The position numbers and the translations under genes were made by a program. DNA of 64,000 nucleotides from Fodinibacter sp038210185 (GTDB lineage: Bacteria; Actinomycetota; Actinomycetes; Actinomycetales; Dermatophilaceae), in assembly GCA_038210185.1 (NCBI GenBank), contig JBBQWX010000004.1, positions 1 through 64,000 of the forward strand. Reading direction: 5' to 3'. Positions 49,210 through 57,709 of this stretch are shown piece after piece. Every line of letters begins with the position of its first letter. The stretch's first letter is position 1. The notes below the pieces were generated by a model that was given only the letters and a program-made list of their open reading frames with translations, was not told where the DNA came from and did no database searches.

Positions 49210-49240
49210 TACAGTGGGGTGTAGTCGAACACCTGTTCGA
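49210..49240 (+). promoter_or_regulatory. -10 box and perfect LexA/SOS box upstream of the dnaE2 operon
   Basis: TACAGT (49210-49215) is a -10 box. TCGAACACCTGTTCGA (49225-49240) is a perfect match to the actinobacterial SOS box TCGAAC-N4-GTTCGA, about 10 nt downstream, where LexA binding would block transcription. The operon (DUF6504, HEPN-like protein, dnaE2) begins at 49317 with a strong GAAGGAGG ribosome site. Confidence 0.88.
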
Positions 49241-49316
49241 CGATTCGCCGGCACGTTCGGCGCCCCGTGCGGCCCCGTCCGTTCGGGCCACGAGGGGTCC
49301 CTTGAAGGAGGTTGCC

Positions 49317-49607
49317 ATGGTGCGTCGCCACGACGAACCGGTCAGCGTCCGGGGCGACGACGGCCCGCGCGACTTCGTCTGGCGCGGCCGGCGCTACACC
49401 GTGTGCGCGGTGCTCGACTCGTGGCAGGAGCGACGGGCCTGGTGGCGCGAGGTCGGCGACCAGCCCGCCGGGCCGGGCCGGCCGGGGCTGCCGAGCCCGC
49501 AGCGCCGGGTCTGGCGGGTCGAGGCACGCCCACCCTCGGGGTCGGCCGGGGTGTTCGACCTCGGCCGCGACGACGACCACTGGCTCCTGCTGCGAGCCCA
49601 CGACTGA
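49317..49607 (+). CDS. DUF6504-like protein, SOS operon
   Basis: A 96-aa basic protein with an N-terminal strand-rich core (EPVSVRGDDGPRDFVWRGRRYTVCAVLDSWQERRAWWREVG) and a VWRVEARPP...DDHWLLLRAHD C-terminus. Proteins of this type (DUF6504) are linked to imuA/imuB/dnaE2 mutasome genes in actinobacteria (from memory). The ATG at 49317 has GAAGGAGG 7 nt upstream and a perfect LexA box 77 bp before. Function unknown; a role in mutasome assembly or damage-induced replication is suggested by context only. Confidence 0.8.
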   Translation: MVRRHDEPVSVRGDDGPRDFVWRGRRYTVCAVLDSWQERRAWWREVGDQPAGPGRPGLPSPQRRVWRVEARPPSGSAGVFDLGRDDDHWLLLRAHD

Positions 49608-49636
49608 CCTGCTGTGCCACGACCGAGGAGACCCCG

Positions 49637-50065
49637 ATGAGCCACGCCGCCACCACCCTCGACCTCCTCGACCGCTCCCGCGAGGCGCTCACCAGCGGGT
49701 ATGCCGCCTCGGTCGCCTCCACGCGCTACCTCGCCGCCTCGCTCGCCGCGCTGCGGGCCGGGGCCGCGCTCGTCGCCGCCCGCTCGGCGACCTCCCCGGG
49801 GGCGGGGCTCGCCTCCGGCGGCGGCCCGCACGACGTGTGGGCGCTCACCGCACGGGTGGCCCCCGAGCTCACCGAGTGGGCGCAGCGGTTCGCCGCCGTC
49901 ACCGGGCAGCGGGTCGGTGTCGAGACCGGGCTGGTGCGGGTCACCGCTCGTGAGGCCGACGACCTGCTGCGCGACGCCGAGACCTTCGTCGACCTCGCCG
50001 CGAGCCGTCTCGGCGTGCCGTCGGTGCACCGGCCGCGGCGGCTGGTCCCCGTCCGCTCGGCGTGA
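49637..50065 (+). CDS. SAV_6107-type HEPN-like small protein, SOS operon
   Basis: A 142-aa all-helical protein (SREALTSGYAASVASTRYLAASLAALRAGAALVAARS...). It is like the SAV_6107 HEPN-domain family that accompanies dnaE2-type genes in actinobacteria (from memory). The classical HEPN RNase motif (R-x4-6-H) is not visible, so it is unlikely to be a toxin nuclease and may act by binding. ATG at 49637; the stop overlaps the dnaE2 start as GTGA. Function unknown. Confidence 0.75.
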   Translation: MSHAATTLDLLDRSREALTSGYAASVASTRYLAASLAALRAGAALVAARSATSPGAGLASGGGPHDVWALTARVAPELTEWAQRFAAVTGQRVGVETGLVRVTAREADDLLRDAETFVDLAASRLGVPSVHRPRRLVPVRSA

Positions 50066-53000
50066 GGGCTGCATCCCCGATGGCCGGGTTCGCCCACCTC
50101 CACGTCGCCTCGGGGTTCTCGATGCGCTACGGCGCCTCGATGCCCGAGCACCTCGTAGAGCGCGCCGCCGAGCACGGCCAGGGGGCGCTCGCGCTCACCG
50201 ACCGCGACGGGCTCTACGGCGCGGTGCGGTTCGCCACGGCGTGCGGCCGGGCCGGCATCACGCCGGTGCTCGGCGTCGACCTCGCCGTCGAGCCGCTCGT
50301 GCCCGGGCCGGGTCAGAGCCAGAGCCGGAGCCGGAGCCGGAGCCGGAGCCAGGGGCCGGATGCTGCCCGCCCTCGTCCGCGCCCGCGCACCCCGGTGCGC
50401 GGGGGCGCGATCGTCGACCCCCGGCGGCCCCGGGTCACCGTGCTGGCCCGGGGGCGAGGCGGTGGCACCGCCCCCGGCGCCGGCTGGGCGGCGCTGTGCC
50501 GGCTGGTCACCGAGACCCACCTGCGCGGCGAGCGCGGCGTGCCGGTCACCACCCCCGGTCTGCTGGCCACCTGGGCCCACCCGAACCATCCCGACTTCGT
50601 GCGATCTACGCCCGGTTCTCGCACCCCGGAGGCCGGGAAACCCGCACCCGAGTCGCACGAGGTCGGAAACGAGCGGGAGCCGAGCCGGCTGCTCGTGCTG
50701 CTCGGCCCCGACTCCGACGTCGGCCGGGCGGTGCTGGCCGGGCGCCGCGAGCGGGCCCGCGACCTGCTCGCCACCTGGCGGGCCCTGCTGCCGCGCGACG
50801 GCCTCGCCGTCGAGGTCGTCCACCACGGCGGGCCGGAGGGCACCCCCGGCTGCCGTTCGCACGCGGCCCACCTGCTCGCCCTGGCCGACGCCGCCGGCGT
50901 CCCCGCCGTGCTCACCGCCGCGGTGCGCCACGCCGACCCCGAGCAGGTGCGCACCGTCGACCTGCTCGACGCCGCCCGCCGGCTCGTGGTGCTCGACTCG
51001 CGCCACCTCGACCGGGTCACCGCCGCCGGGCACCTCGCCGGCACCGCGGCGATGCACGCGAGCGCCCTCGAGGTCACCGGTGGCGACCGCTCGCGCGCCG
51101 ACCGGCTCGTCGCGATGACCGCTTTGGTCGCCGACGAGTGCACCCAGCACAACCGCCACGACCTCGGCATCGGCGCGGTGCACCTGCCCGAGGCCGAGGT
51201 GCTCGGCATCGAGCCCGGCACCGACCCGATGGCGGTGCTCGCCCAGCGCTGCCGCGACGCGGTCGGCCGGCGCTACCCCGGGGCGAGCGAGGCCGAGCAG
51301 CAGGTCGTGCTCACCCGGCTCGACGAGGAGCTCGGGGTCATCGACACCCTGGGCTACCCCACCTACTTCCTCACCGTGGCCGAGGTCACCGACCTGATCC
51401 GGGCCCGCGGGGTGCGGGTCGCCGCCCGTGGCTCGGGGGCGGGAAGCCTGGTCAACCACCTGCTCGGCATCAGCGGGGTCGACCCGATCCGGCACCGGCT
51501 GCTCATGGAGCGGTTCTGCTCACCGCTGCGTGCCGAGCTGCCCGACATCGACGTCGACGTCGAGTCGGCCCGGCGCACCGAGATCTACGAGGCCGTGCTG
51601 ACCCGCTTCGGCGGCGAGCGGGTCACCTGCGTGTCGATGATGGACACCTACAAGGTGCGCCACGCCGTGCGCGACGTCGGCGCCGCGCTGGGCCTGCCCC
51701 CGGTCGAGGTCGACGAGATCGCCAAGGCATTCCCGCACATCCGCGCCAAGGACGCCCGGCACGCCATCGCCGACCTGCCCGAGCTGCGCAGCCGCGGCCT
51801 CGACAGCCCCCGCCTGGCGGCGTTCTTCGACCTCGTCGAGGCCCTCGACGGCCTGCCCCGGCACATCGCCCTGCACCCGTGCGGCATCGTGCTGTCCAAC
51901 GCGGGCCTGCTTGACCGCACCCCCGTCGAGGCGAGCTGGATCGGGTTCCCGATGAGCCAGTTCGACAAGGACGACGTCGAGACCCTGGGCTTCCTCAAGC
52001 TCGACGTGCTCGGCATCCGGATGCAGTCGTCGATGGCCCACGCCGTCGCCGAGGTCGAACGGGTCTCCGGGGAGCGCATCGACCTCGACGACCAGGCCCA
52101 GGTGCCGCACGACGACCCCGCCACCTACGAGCTGATCCGCACCACCCGCACCCTGGGCATGTTCCAGATCGAGAGCCCCGGCCAGCGCGAGCTCGTCGGC
52201 AAGCTCGGGCCGAGCCGGTTCGACGACCTCATCGTCGACATCTCGCTGTTCCGCCCCGGCCCGGTCAAGTCCGACATGATCACGCCGTTCCTCAACAGCC
52301 GGCACGGCTGGGCGCAGCGCCGTTTCCTCCACCCGAGCCTGATCCCCGCGCTCGAGGAGACCGAGGGCGTCGTCGTCTTCCACGAGCAGGTGCTGCTCAT
52401 CGTCGCCGAGACCACCGGGGTCACCCTCGCCCAGGCCGACGAGGTGCGCCGCAGCATGGGCACCCCGCAGGGCCAGACCGACGTCGAGGCGTGGTGGCGG
52501 CCCGCCGCGAAGGCCCGGGGCTACTCGGCCGACGACCGCGACCGCATCTGGGAGGTGCTGAAGTCCTTCGCGAGCTTCGGCTTCTGCAAGGCGCACGCCG
52601 CGGCCTTCGCGCTGCCCACGTTCCACTCGGCGTGGCTGAAGACCCACCACCCGGCGGCCTTCCTGTCCGGCATCCTCACCCACGACCCCGGCATGTACCC
52701 CAAGCGGCTGCTGCTCGACGACGCCCGCTCCTTCGGCATCCCGGTGCTCGGTCTCGACGTCAACGCCTCGCGCGAGGTCTACCGCATCGAGCGGGTCGAC
52801 GAGCCCGGTGCCGGTGACGACCCGGATGCCGGTCGCGTCACCACCGCCACCGATGCCGGCACGGCAGTCGCCTCCGACCCGGACGCCTCCGATCCGGACG
52901 CTTCCGACCCCGACGCCTCCGACCCGGACTCCGGGCTGCCGGCCTGGCGGCGCACCCGCCAGCCCTACGGCATCCGGCTCTCGCTCGCCGACGTCAAGGG

Positions 53001-54141
53001 GATCAGCGGCGCCGAGGTGGCCAGGGTCGTCGCCGGGCAGCCCTACGCCGACCTCGGCGACTTCTGGACCCGCGCCCGGGTGAGCCGCCCGGTCACCGAG
53101 CGGCTCGTGCTCGCCGGGGCGTTCGACGCCCTGCACGGTATGGGCGGAGGCGGGCTGGGGCGGCGCGGCCGGGTCACCCGCCGCGACCTGCTGCTGCACG
53201 TCGCCGAGCTCGAGCGGTGGGAGCGCGGGGGCGGGGCGGCACCGCGCAGCAGCCGGCGGCTCGCCATCCCGAGCATCGCACCGCCGCGCGAGGTTGCGGG
53301 GGAGCGGGTCGACGTGCGAGAGCGGGCCGCGGCGCAGTCCCAGGCGGCCCGCGAGGTGGTGCCGGCGGCCGAGCAGCCGACCCAGCTGACCCTCGACCTC
53401 GGCGACCGGCCGCAGCTGGGCGCCGGCGCCGGGCTGCCCGAGATGACCGGTCCCGAGCGGGTGCGCGCCGAGCTCGACGTGCTCGGCCTCGACGTCTCCG
53501 CGCACGTCGTCGAGTTCTACGCCCCGCTGCTGCGGGCGCTGGGGGTCACCCGCAGCCGCGCCCTGCTCGGCGCCCGCAGCCGCAGCGAGGTGTGGGTGGC
53601 CGGGGTCAAGGTCGCCACCCAGACCCCGCCGGTGCGCTCCGGGCGCCGGGTGGTCTTCCTCACCCTCGACGACTCCACCGGGCCGTCCGACTGCACCTTC
53701 TTCGAAGACGTGCAGGGCCCCTACGCCGGGGTCGTCTTCCACTCCTGGCTGCTCCTCGTGCGCGGGGTGCTGCGCCGCACCGGCGACCGCGGGGTCTCCA
53801 TCCGGGCCACCGGCGCCTGGGAGCTCGCCGCGCTGTGGGACGCCTGGCAGCTCGGCGGCCTCGAGCGCGTGCACGCCGCGATCGCCGCCGGTGAGGCGGA
53901 TGCCGTGGCCCGCGCGGAGGCGGCCGAGGCCGCCGCCCGCGAGAGTGACGCCCGCACCGGGCGGCGCGTGCTCGTGCACGCCTCGGGGTTCAAGCAGTCG
54001 CCGTACGCCGACATCAAGCCGCCCGGGGCCGACCCGCGCTCGGGTCGGGGCGCCCCCGGCACGATGGTGCCGCAGTCCCCGGCCGCCGCGCTGCCCTCGC
54101 GCAAGCTGTGGCACGCCAGCCCCGGCAGCTCCGGACACTAG
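50062..54141 (+). CDS. dnaE2: Error-prone DNA polymerase (DnaE2, PolIII alpha-like)
   Basis: A 1359-aa C-family polymerase used for translesion synthesis. The N-terminal PHP domain opens FAHLHVASGFSMRYGAS; the catalytic carboxylates are in LPDIDVDVESARRTEIYEAV near residue 495; the fingers/thumb block includes FASFGFCKAHAAAFALPTF. A C-terminal OB-like part follows (GVKVATQTPPVRSGRRVVFLTLDD). The protein is longer than usual because of three low-complexity inserts: a Ser-Arg run (50314-50352), a palindrome-encoded segment (50591-50666) and a DPDAS repeat (52871-52932). GTG at 50062 is coupled to the HEPN-like gene; ATG at 50080 fits homologues as well. LexA control is expected. Confidence 0.93.
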   Translation: MRAASPMAGFAHLHVASGFSMRYGASMPEHLVERAAEHGQGALALTDRDGLYGAVRFATACGRAGITPVLGVDLAVEPLVPGPGQSQSRSRSRSRSQGPDAARPRPRPRTPVRGGAIVDPRRPRVTVLARGRGGGTAPGAGWAALCRLVTETHLRGERGVPVTTPGLLATWAHPNHPDFVRSTPGSRTPEAGKPAPESHEVGNEREPSRLLVLLGPDSDVGRAVLAGRRERARDLLATWRALLPRDGLAVEVVHHGGPEGTPGCRSHAAHLLALADAAGVPAVLTAAVRHADPEQVRTVDLLDAARRLVVLDSRHLDRVTAAGHLAGTAAMHASALEVTGGDRSRADRLVAMTALVADECTQHNRHDLGIGAVHLPEAEVLGIEPGTDPMAVLAQRCRDAVGRRYPGASEAEQQVVLTRLDEELGVIDTLGYPTYFLTVAEVTDLIRARGVRVAARGSGAGSLVNHLLGISGVDPIRHRLLMERFCSPLRAELPDIDVDVESARRTEIYEAVLTRFGGERVTCVSMMDTYKVRHAVRDVGAALGLPPVEVDEIAKAFPHIRAKDARHAIADLPELRSRGLDSPRLAAFFDLVEALDGLPRHIALHPCGIVLSNAGLLDRTPVEASWIGFPMSQFDKDDVETLGFLKLDVLGIRMQSSMAHAVAEVERVSGERIDLDDQAQVPHDDPATYELIRTTRTLGMFQIESPGQRELVGKLGPSRFDDLIVDISLFRPGPVKSDMITPFLNSRHGWAQRRFLHPSLIPALEETEGVVVFHEQVLLIVAETTGVTLAQADEVRRSMGTPQGQTDVEAWWRPAAKARGYSADDRDRIWEVLKSFASFGFCKAHAAAFALPTFHSAWLKTHHPAAFLSGILTHDPGMYPKRLLLDDARSFGIPVLGLDVNASREVYRIERVDEPGAGDDPDAGRVTTATDAGTAVASDPDASDPDASDPDASDPDSGLPAWRRTRQPYGIRLSLADVKGISGAEVARVVAGQPYADLGDFWTRARVSRPVTERLVLAGAFDALHGMGGGGLGRRGRVTRRDLLLHVAELERWERGGGAAPRSSRRLAIPSIAPPREVAGERVDVRERAAAQSQAAREVVPAAEQPTQLTLDLGDRPQLGAGAGLPEMTGPERVRAELDVLGLDVSAHVVEFYAPLLRALGVTRSRALLGARSRSEVWVAGVKVATQTPPVRSGRRVVFLTLDDSTGPSDCTFFEDVQGPYAGVVFHSWLLLVRGVLRRTGDRGVSIRATGAWELAALWDAWQLGGLERVHAAIAAGEADAVARAEAAEAAARESDARTGRRVLVHASGFKQSPYADIKPPGADPRSGRGAPGTMVPQSPAAALPSRKLWHASPGSSGH
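50591..50666. repeat. Palindromic element embedded in the dnaE2 reading frame
   Basis: Outer arms ccgacttcgtgcgatc (50591-50606) and agtcgcacgaggtcgg (50651-50666) are imperfect inverted repeats; the core contains a GGTTCTCGCACC stretch related to the 46169-46252 palindrome. The frame stays open and encodes a hydrophilic stretch (DFVRSTPGSRTPEAG...) with no counterpart expected in the polymerase. It resembles coding-sequence palindromes such as those in Rickettsia. Confidence 0.55.
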
Positions 54142-54195
54142 GGTGGTCGCGACGCACCCACCCGCTGCGCCCCCGCACCCCGAAGGAGTCCCGCC

Positions 54196-54981
54196 GTGTC
54201 CGACGAGCGTGGCCGACACCGCCGCGCGGGCATCACGCCCGGGCTGCGCACGGCCGCCGTCCAGGCGGCGCTCGACACCCTTGCGGCCACCCGCAGCGCC
54301 GACCTCGGCCGCCCGTTGCGGGTGCTCGACGTCGGTGGGGGCACCGGCGGCACCGCCGTCCCGTTGGCCGCGGCCGGCCACGACGTCACCGTCGTCGACC
54401 CCAGCCCCGATGCCCTGGCGTCGCTGGCCCGCCGGGCCGCCGAGACCGGCACCTCGCAGCGCATCCACCCCGTGCAGGGCGACACCGACACCGTCGGCGA
54501 GCCCGGCGCCGACGGTGCGCGCCCGGCCTACGACCTGGTCTGCCTGCACGGCACCCTCGAGGTCGTCGACGACCCCGACGCCGCGCTGGCCAACATCGCC
54601 GCCGTGCTCGCCGAGGGCGGCACCCTCTCGCTGGTGGTCGCGCAGCGCCTGCCCGCGGCCCTGGCCCGGGCCCTCGCCGGGCAGTTCGCCCGGGCCCAGG
54701 CGATCCTCGAGCGCCCCGACGGGCGTTGGGGCGACGACGACCCCGCCCCCCGGCGCTTCGACGAGCCGGCGGTGCGTGCCCTGTTGCGCGCCCACGGCCT
54801 CACCACCGTGCAGAGCCACGGCGTGCGCATCTTCAGCGACCTCGTCCCCTCCGCCCTGGTCGACTCCGAGGCCGACCGGGCCGCCCTGCTGGCGCTCGAG
54901 GACGTCGCGAGCCACCACCTCGACCACCCGCTGCTCGGCGAGCTGGGCAGCGTGCGGCACGTGCTCGCGACCCGGGACTGA
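54196..54981 (+). CDS. Class I SAM-dependent methyltransferase
   Basis: A 261-aa Rossmann methyltransferase. Motif I is VLDVGGGTGGTAVPLA, followed by VTVVDPSPDALASLA and DLVCLHGTLEVVDDPDAALANIAAVLAEGG, typical of the SmtA/CmoM-like group. No tRNA or DNA substrate can be assigned. The GTG at 54196 lies 54 bp after dnaE2, and dinB begins 18 bp after its stop, so the gene sits between two translesion polymerase genes and may share their transcript. Confidence 0.85.
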   Translation: MSDERGRHRRAGITPGLRTAAVQAALDTLAATRSADLGRPLRVLDVGGGTGGTAVPLAAAGHDVTVVDPSPDALASLARRAAETGTSQRIHPVQGDTDTVGEPGADGARPAYDLVCLHGTLEVVDDPDAALANIAAVLAEGGTLSLVVAQRLPAALARALAGQFARAQAILERPDGRWGDDDPAPRRFDEPAVRALLRAHGLTTVQSHGVRIFSDLVPSALVDSEADRAALLALEDVASHHLDHPLLGELGSVRHVLATRD

Positions 54982-54999
54982 CACCGGCGGGGGCCACCG

Positions 55000-56256
55000 A
55001 TGAGCCGTCGACAGTTCGCCCTGCCCACCCGCGACTCCAGCGAGCCGCCCGACGACACCGGCTGCACGGTGCTGCACGTCGACATGGACGCCTTCTACGC
55101 GTCCGCGACCCTGCTCTCGCACCCCGACCTGGTCGGCACCCCGGTCATCATCGGTGGCGGCAACCGCGGCGTGGTGCTCTCGGCCACCTACGAGGCCCGC
55201 CGCTTCGGCGTCACCTCGGCGATGCCGACGGCCCGTGCCCGGCGGCTGTGCCCGCAGGCCACCGTGCTGCCGCCCGACCACGCGCTCTACGCCGCGATCT
55301 CCGCCGCGGTCATGGAGACCTTCCGTTCGGTGACCCCGGTCATCGAGCCGCTCTCGCTCGACGAGGCGTTCCTCGACGTCTCCGGCGCGGTGCGCCTGCT
55401 GGGCAGTCCCGCCGTCATCGGCCAGCACGTGCGCGACACCGTGCACGACGAGCAGGGCATCACCTGCTCGGTCGGGGTGGCCCCCACCAAGTTCGTCGCG
55501 AAGCTCGCCTCGGGCCTGGCCAAGCCCGACGGCATGGTCGTCGTGCCGCGCGACGAGGTGGTGCCGTTCGTGCAGCAGCTGCCGGTCGGGGCCCTGTGGG
55601 GCGTGGGGGAGCGCACCGAGGAGGCCCTGGTGCGCCTGGGGCTGCGCACGGTCGCCGACATCGCGCACACCCCGCTCGCCACCCTCGTGCGCGGCCTGGG
55701 CGACGCCACCGGCCACCACCTGCACGAGCTGGCCTGGGGGCGCGACCCGCGGCCGGTCGAGCGCGAGCAGCGCGAGAAGAGCATCGGCAGCGACCAGACC
55801 TTCGACTACGACATCGACGACGCCGCCGAGATCCACCGGCGCCTGCTGGCGCTCAGCGAGCGCACCGCAGCCCGGATGCGGGCCGCCGGCATGGCCGGCC
55901 GCACCGTCACCCTGCGGGTGCGGTTCAGCGACTTCACGACGATCACCCGCTCGCGCACCCTGCGCGAGCCCACCGACAGCGGTCGGGCCATCCACGAGGC
56001 CGCCGTGAGCCTGTTCGACGCCCTCGGGCTGCAGCGGGCCCGCATCCGGCTGGTCGGGGTGCGCCTGGAGAAGCTCGTCGAGGCTGCCCAGGCGCCCATC
56101 CAGGGGGTCATCGGAGAGCGTGAGCACGGCTGGCGCGACGCCGACCGGGCCGTCGACCGGGCCCGTTCCAGGTTCGGTTCGGGGTCGGTGAGACCAGCCA
56201 GTCTCATCGAAGGTGACACATCCGCTTCCGCGCGGCGACCGCGCGACCTATCCTGA
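55000..56256 (+). CDS. dinB: DNA polymerase IV (Y-family, DinB)
   Basis: A 418-aa Y-family translesion polymerase. Catalytic residues are present: VDMDAFYAS (first Asp) and SLDEAFLDVSG (Asp-Glu pair), so it is not the inactive ImuB type. The HhH thumb (LWGVGERTEEALVRLGLRTVADIA) and the little-finger domain follow. It lies downstream of dnaE2 in the DNA-damage cassette; a genuine imuA/imuB pair is not present in the window. No own LexA box was found just upstream; transcription may come from the SOS promoter far upstream. Confidence 0.94.
   Translation: MSRRQFALPTRDSSEPPDDTGCTVLHVDMDAFYASATLLSHPDLVGTPVIIGGGNRGVVLSATYEARRFGVTSAMPTARARRLCPQATVLPPDHALYAAISAAVMETFRSVTPVIEPLSLDEAFLDVSGAVRLLGSPAVIGQHVRDTVHDEQGITCSVGVAPTKFVAKLASGLAKPDGMVVVPRDEVVPFVQQLPVGALWGVGERTEEALVRLGLRTVADIAHTPLATLVRGLGDATGHHLHELAWGRDPRPVEREQREKSIGSDQTFDYDIDDAAEIHRRLLALSERTAARMRAAGMAGRTVTLRVRFSDFTTITRSRTLREPTDSGRAIHEAAVSLFDALGLQRARIRLVGVRLEKLVEAAQAPIQGVIGEREHGWRDADRAVDRARSRFGSGSVRPASLIEGDTSASARRPRDLS
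56249..56254 (+). promoter_or_regulatory. -10 box (TATCCT) upstream of DUF3040 gene
   Basis: TATCCT overlaps the dinB stop and lies 62 nt before the GTG at 56317, giving a leadered mRNA with the ACGGGAGGA ribosome site. Confidence 0.4.
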
Positions 56257-56316
56257 TGGTCAGAGGACAACATAGGGCCGCCCACCGGGCGGCTCGGGCC
56301 GACCACGGGAGGATCT

Positions 56317-56706
56317 GTGCCCCTCTCAGAGCACGAGCAGAAAATGCTCGAACAGATGGAGCAGGCTCTTGCTGCCGAGGACCCCAAGTTCGCCTCGCAG
56401 ATGCAGGGTCGGTCGCTGGCCACGTTGCAGCGGCGCAGATGGGTGGTCGGCGCGGTAGGCGTCATCGCCGGTCTGGCTCTGGTGCTCGTGGGCGTCAACA
56501 CCACGATGTGGGTCGGAGCCGGGGGGTTCGCCCTGATGGTCGCCTCGGCCGTCTTCGCCGCCACGCCGCCCAGGCGGGCCCGCCTCGGCGTCGTGCGCAG
56601 CGACGGATCCACCGACCCGGGGGCCAAGGGCGGCCGCAAGAAGGGCAAGAGCTCGTTCATGAACCGCCTCGACGAGCGCTGGGAGCGCCGCCAGAACAAC
56701 ATGTGA
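56317..56706 (+). CDS. DUF3040 family membrane protein
   Basis: A 129-aa actinobacterial protein. The N-terminus MPLSEHEQKMLEQMEQALAAEDPKFASQM is diagnostic of DUF3040; two hydrophobic helices (VVGAVGVIAGLALVLVGV and VGAGGFALMVASAVFAA) follow, then a basic lysine-rich tail. Members lie near division (dcw) genes in many genomes but no role is proven. GTG start at 56317, with a TATCCT -10 at 56249. It is convergent with DUF456. Confidence 0.9.
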   Translation: MPLSEHEQKMLEQMEQALAAEDPKFASQMQGRSLATLQRRRWVVGAVGVIAGLALVLVGVNTTMWVGAGGFALMVASAVFAATPPRRARLGVVRSDGSTDPGAKGGRKKGKSSFMNRLDERWERRQNNM

Positions 56707-56748
56707 GCGCCGTGAGGCACTCGGTGGGCGACCGCAGCCTGCCCCGCG

Positions 56749-57243
56749 TCAGGACGCCACGAGCCCCATGACGTAGAGCGCCGTGACCACCAGGGCGGCG
56801 GCCAGCTCGATGCCCATGCTGTGCAGCACGGCCACGAGGGCGTCCTTGGTGCGGGTCCAGGCCTGCGAGCCGTTCCTGCTCCGACCCAGCTCGACCACGA
56901 AGATGCCGAGCACGAAGCCGACGATCGCCCCCACCACCGGGATGACGAAGAAGCCGACGATCCCGAAGACCACGGCCAGCAGCAAGGTCGACGAGCTCAC
57001 CCCGCGCTCGCGCATCCGGCGTCCCGGCAGGGTGTACTGCAGCACGTAGCCGGCGGCCGTGACGGCCGCGCTCACGGCGAAGATGCCCCAGCCCAGCGCC
57101 GAGCCCTCCATCAGGGCCCACACGAGCACGCCGGCGAGCACCAGGACCAGGCCGGGCAGAACCGGCACGACGATGCCGAGCAGACCGACGACGATCAGCA
57201 GGGGAGGGACGAGTGCGCCGAGGCCGTCGGAGACGGACTCCAC
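56749..57243 (-). CDS. DUF456 membrane protein
   Basis: A 164-aa integral membrane protein with five or six helices, opening LLIVVGLLGIVVPVLPGLVLVLAGVLVWAL, a block typical of DUF456. A G-F-V-I-P-V-VGAIVGFVLGIFVVELGR block follows, with conserved glycine pairs that suggest helix packing. Function unknown; possibly a small transport or envelope protein. GTG start at 57243, 1 bp beyond the DUF7455 stop region, so it is cotranscribed with that gene. Confidence 0.85.
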   Translation of the reverse strand: MESVSDGLGALVPPLLIVVGLLGIVVPVLPGLVLVLAGVLVWALMEGSALGWGIFAVSAAVTAAGYVLQYTLPGRRMRERGVSSSTLLLAVVFGIVGFFVIPVVGAIVGFVLGIFVVELGRSRNGSQAWTRTKDALVAVLHSMGIELAAALVVTALYVMGLVAS

Positions 57244-57244
57244 G

Positions 57245-57463
57245 TCAGTCGGGGCTACCGCCGACCGAGCTGGGCTCCATCAGCCGCTCGCTCTCGTCGT
57301 GGATGTCGGCCAGGCCCACCAGGGCGGGGATGTGCTCGCGACCGTGGTGCGCGCAGAAGAGCAGCTCTCCACCCGCGTGAAGCGTCGCGCGCACGTAGGC
57401 CTGGGCGCTGCAGCGGTCGCAACGGTCCGCTGCGGTCAGGGTCGGTGCCAGTGCGGCGTTCAC
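57245..57463 (-). CDS. DUF7455 small cysteine-pair protein
   Basis: A 72-aa cytoplasmic protein with a likely zinc ribbon: TAADRCDRCSAQAYVRATLHAGGELLFCAHHGREH holds C-x2-C and C-x-H-H (Cys near 17 and 20, later Cys-Ala-His-His). Such proteins are common near sigma factor and gyrB-type genes in actinobacteria (from memory). The GTG at 57463 has GAGGAGG 7 nt upstream, so the longer ATG at 57514 was not used. DUF456 follows by 1 bp. Function unknown. Confidence 0.85.
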   Translation of the reverse strand: MNAALAPTLTAADRCDRCSAQAYVRATLHAGGELLFCAHHGREHIPALVGLADIHDESERLMEPSSVGGSPD

Positions 57464-57709
57464 GTCGGGCCTCCTCGGCTCGCTCGGGTCGTGCGTGGGG
57501 TTCGGTTCTTCCATCCTTTTCGGGTGGCGTCGCTAGCAACAGTCAATCACGGCGGATGCTTCCCTTCGTGCAGGGTGCGCGATGTGGCCTGCGTCATGTC
57601 CCGATCGTGATCTTCAGGTGGCACTCAGCCAGCCGCGCCCGGCCAGCCGTTCGGGGGGCCCGAACCGGGTGCCCCGGTGCGCCTCTTCGGGCCCGTCGCA
57701 CCCGGCGAC

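Noticed and set aside
49637..50065. HEPN toxin of a toxin-antitoxin pair
   Set aside because: The R-x4-6-H nuclease motif is not visible and the context is an SOS polymerase operon.
51520..56127. 1535-codon minus-strand open frame opposite dnaE2 and dinB
   Set aside because: Pure GC-frame shadow; low-complexity and no domain pattern.
55000..56256. ImuB-type inactive Y-family polymerase
   Set aside because: The catalytic Asp and Asp-Glu residues are all present.
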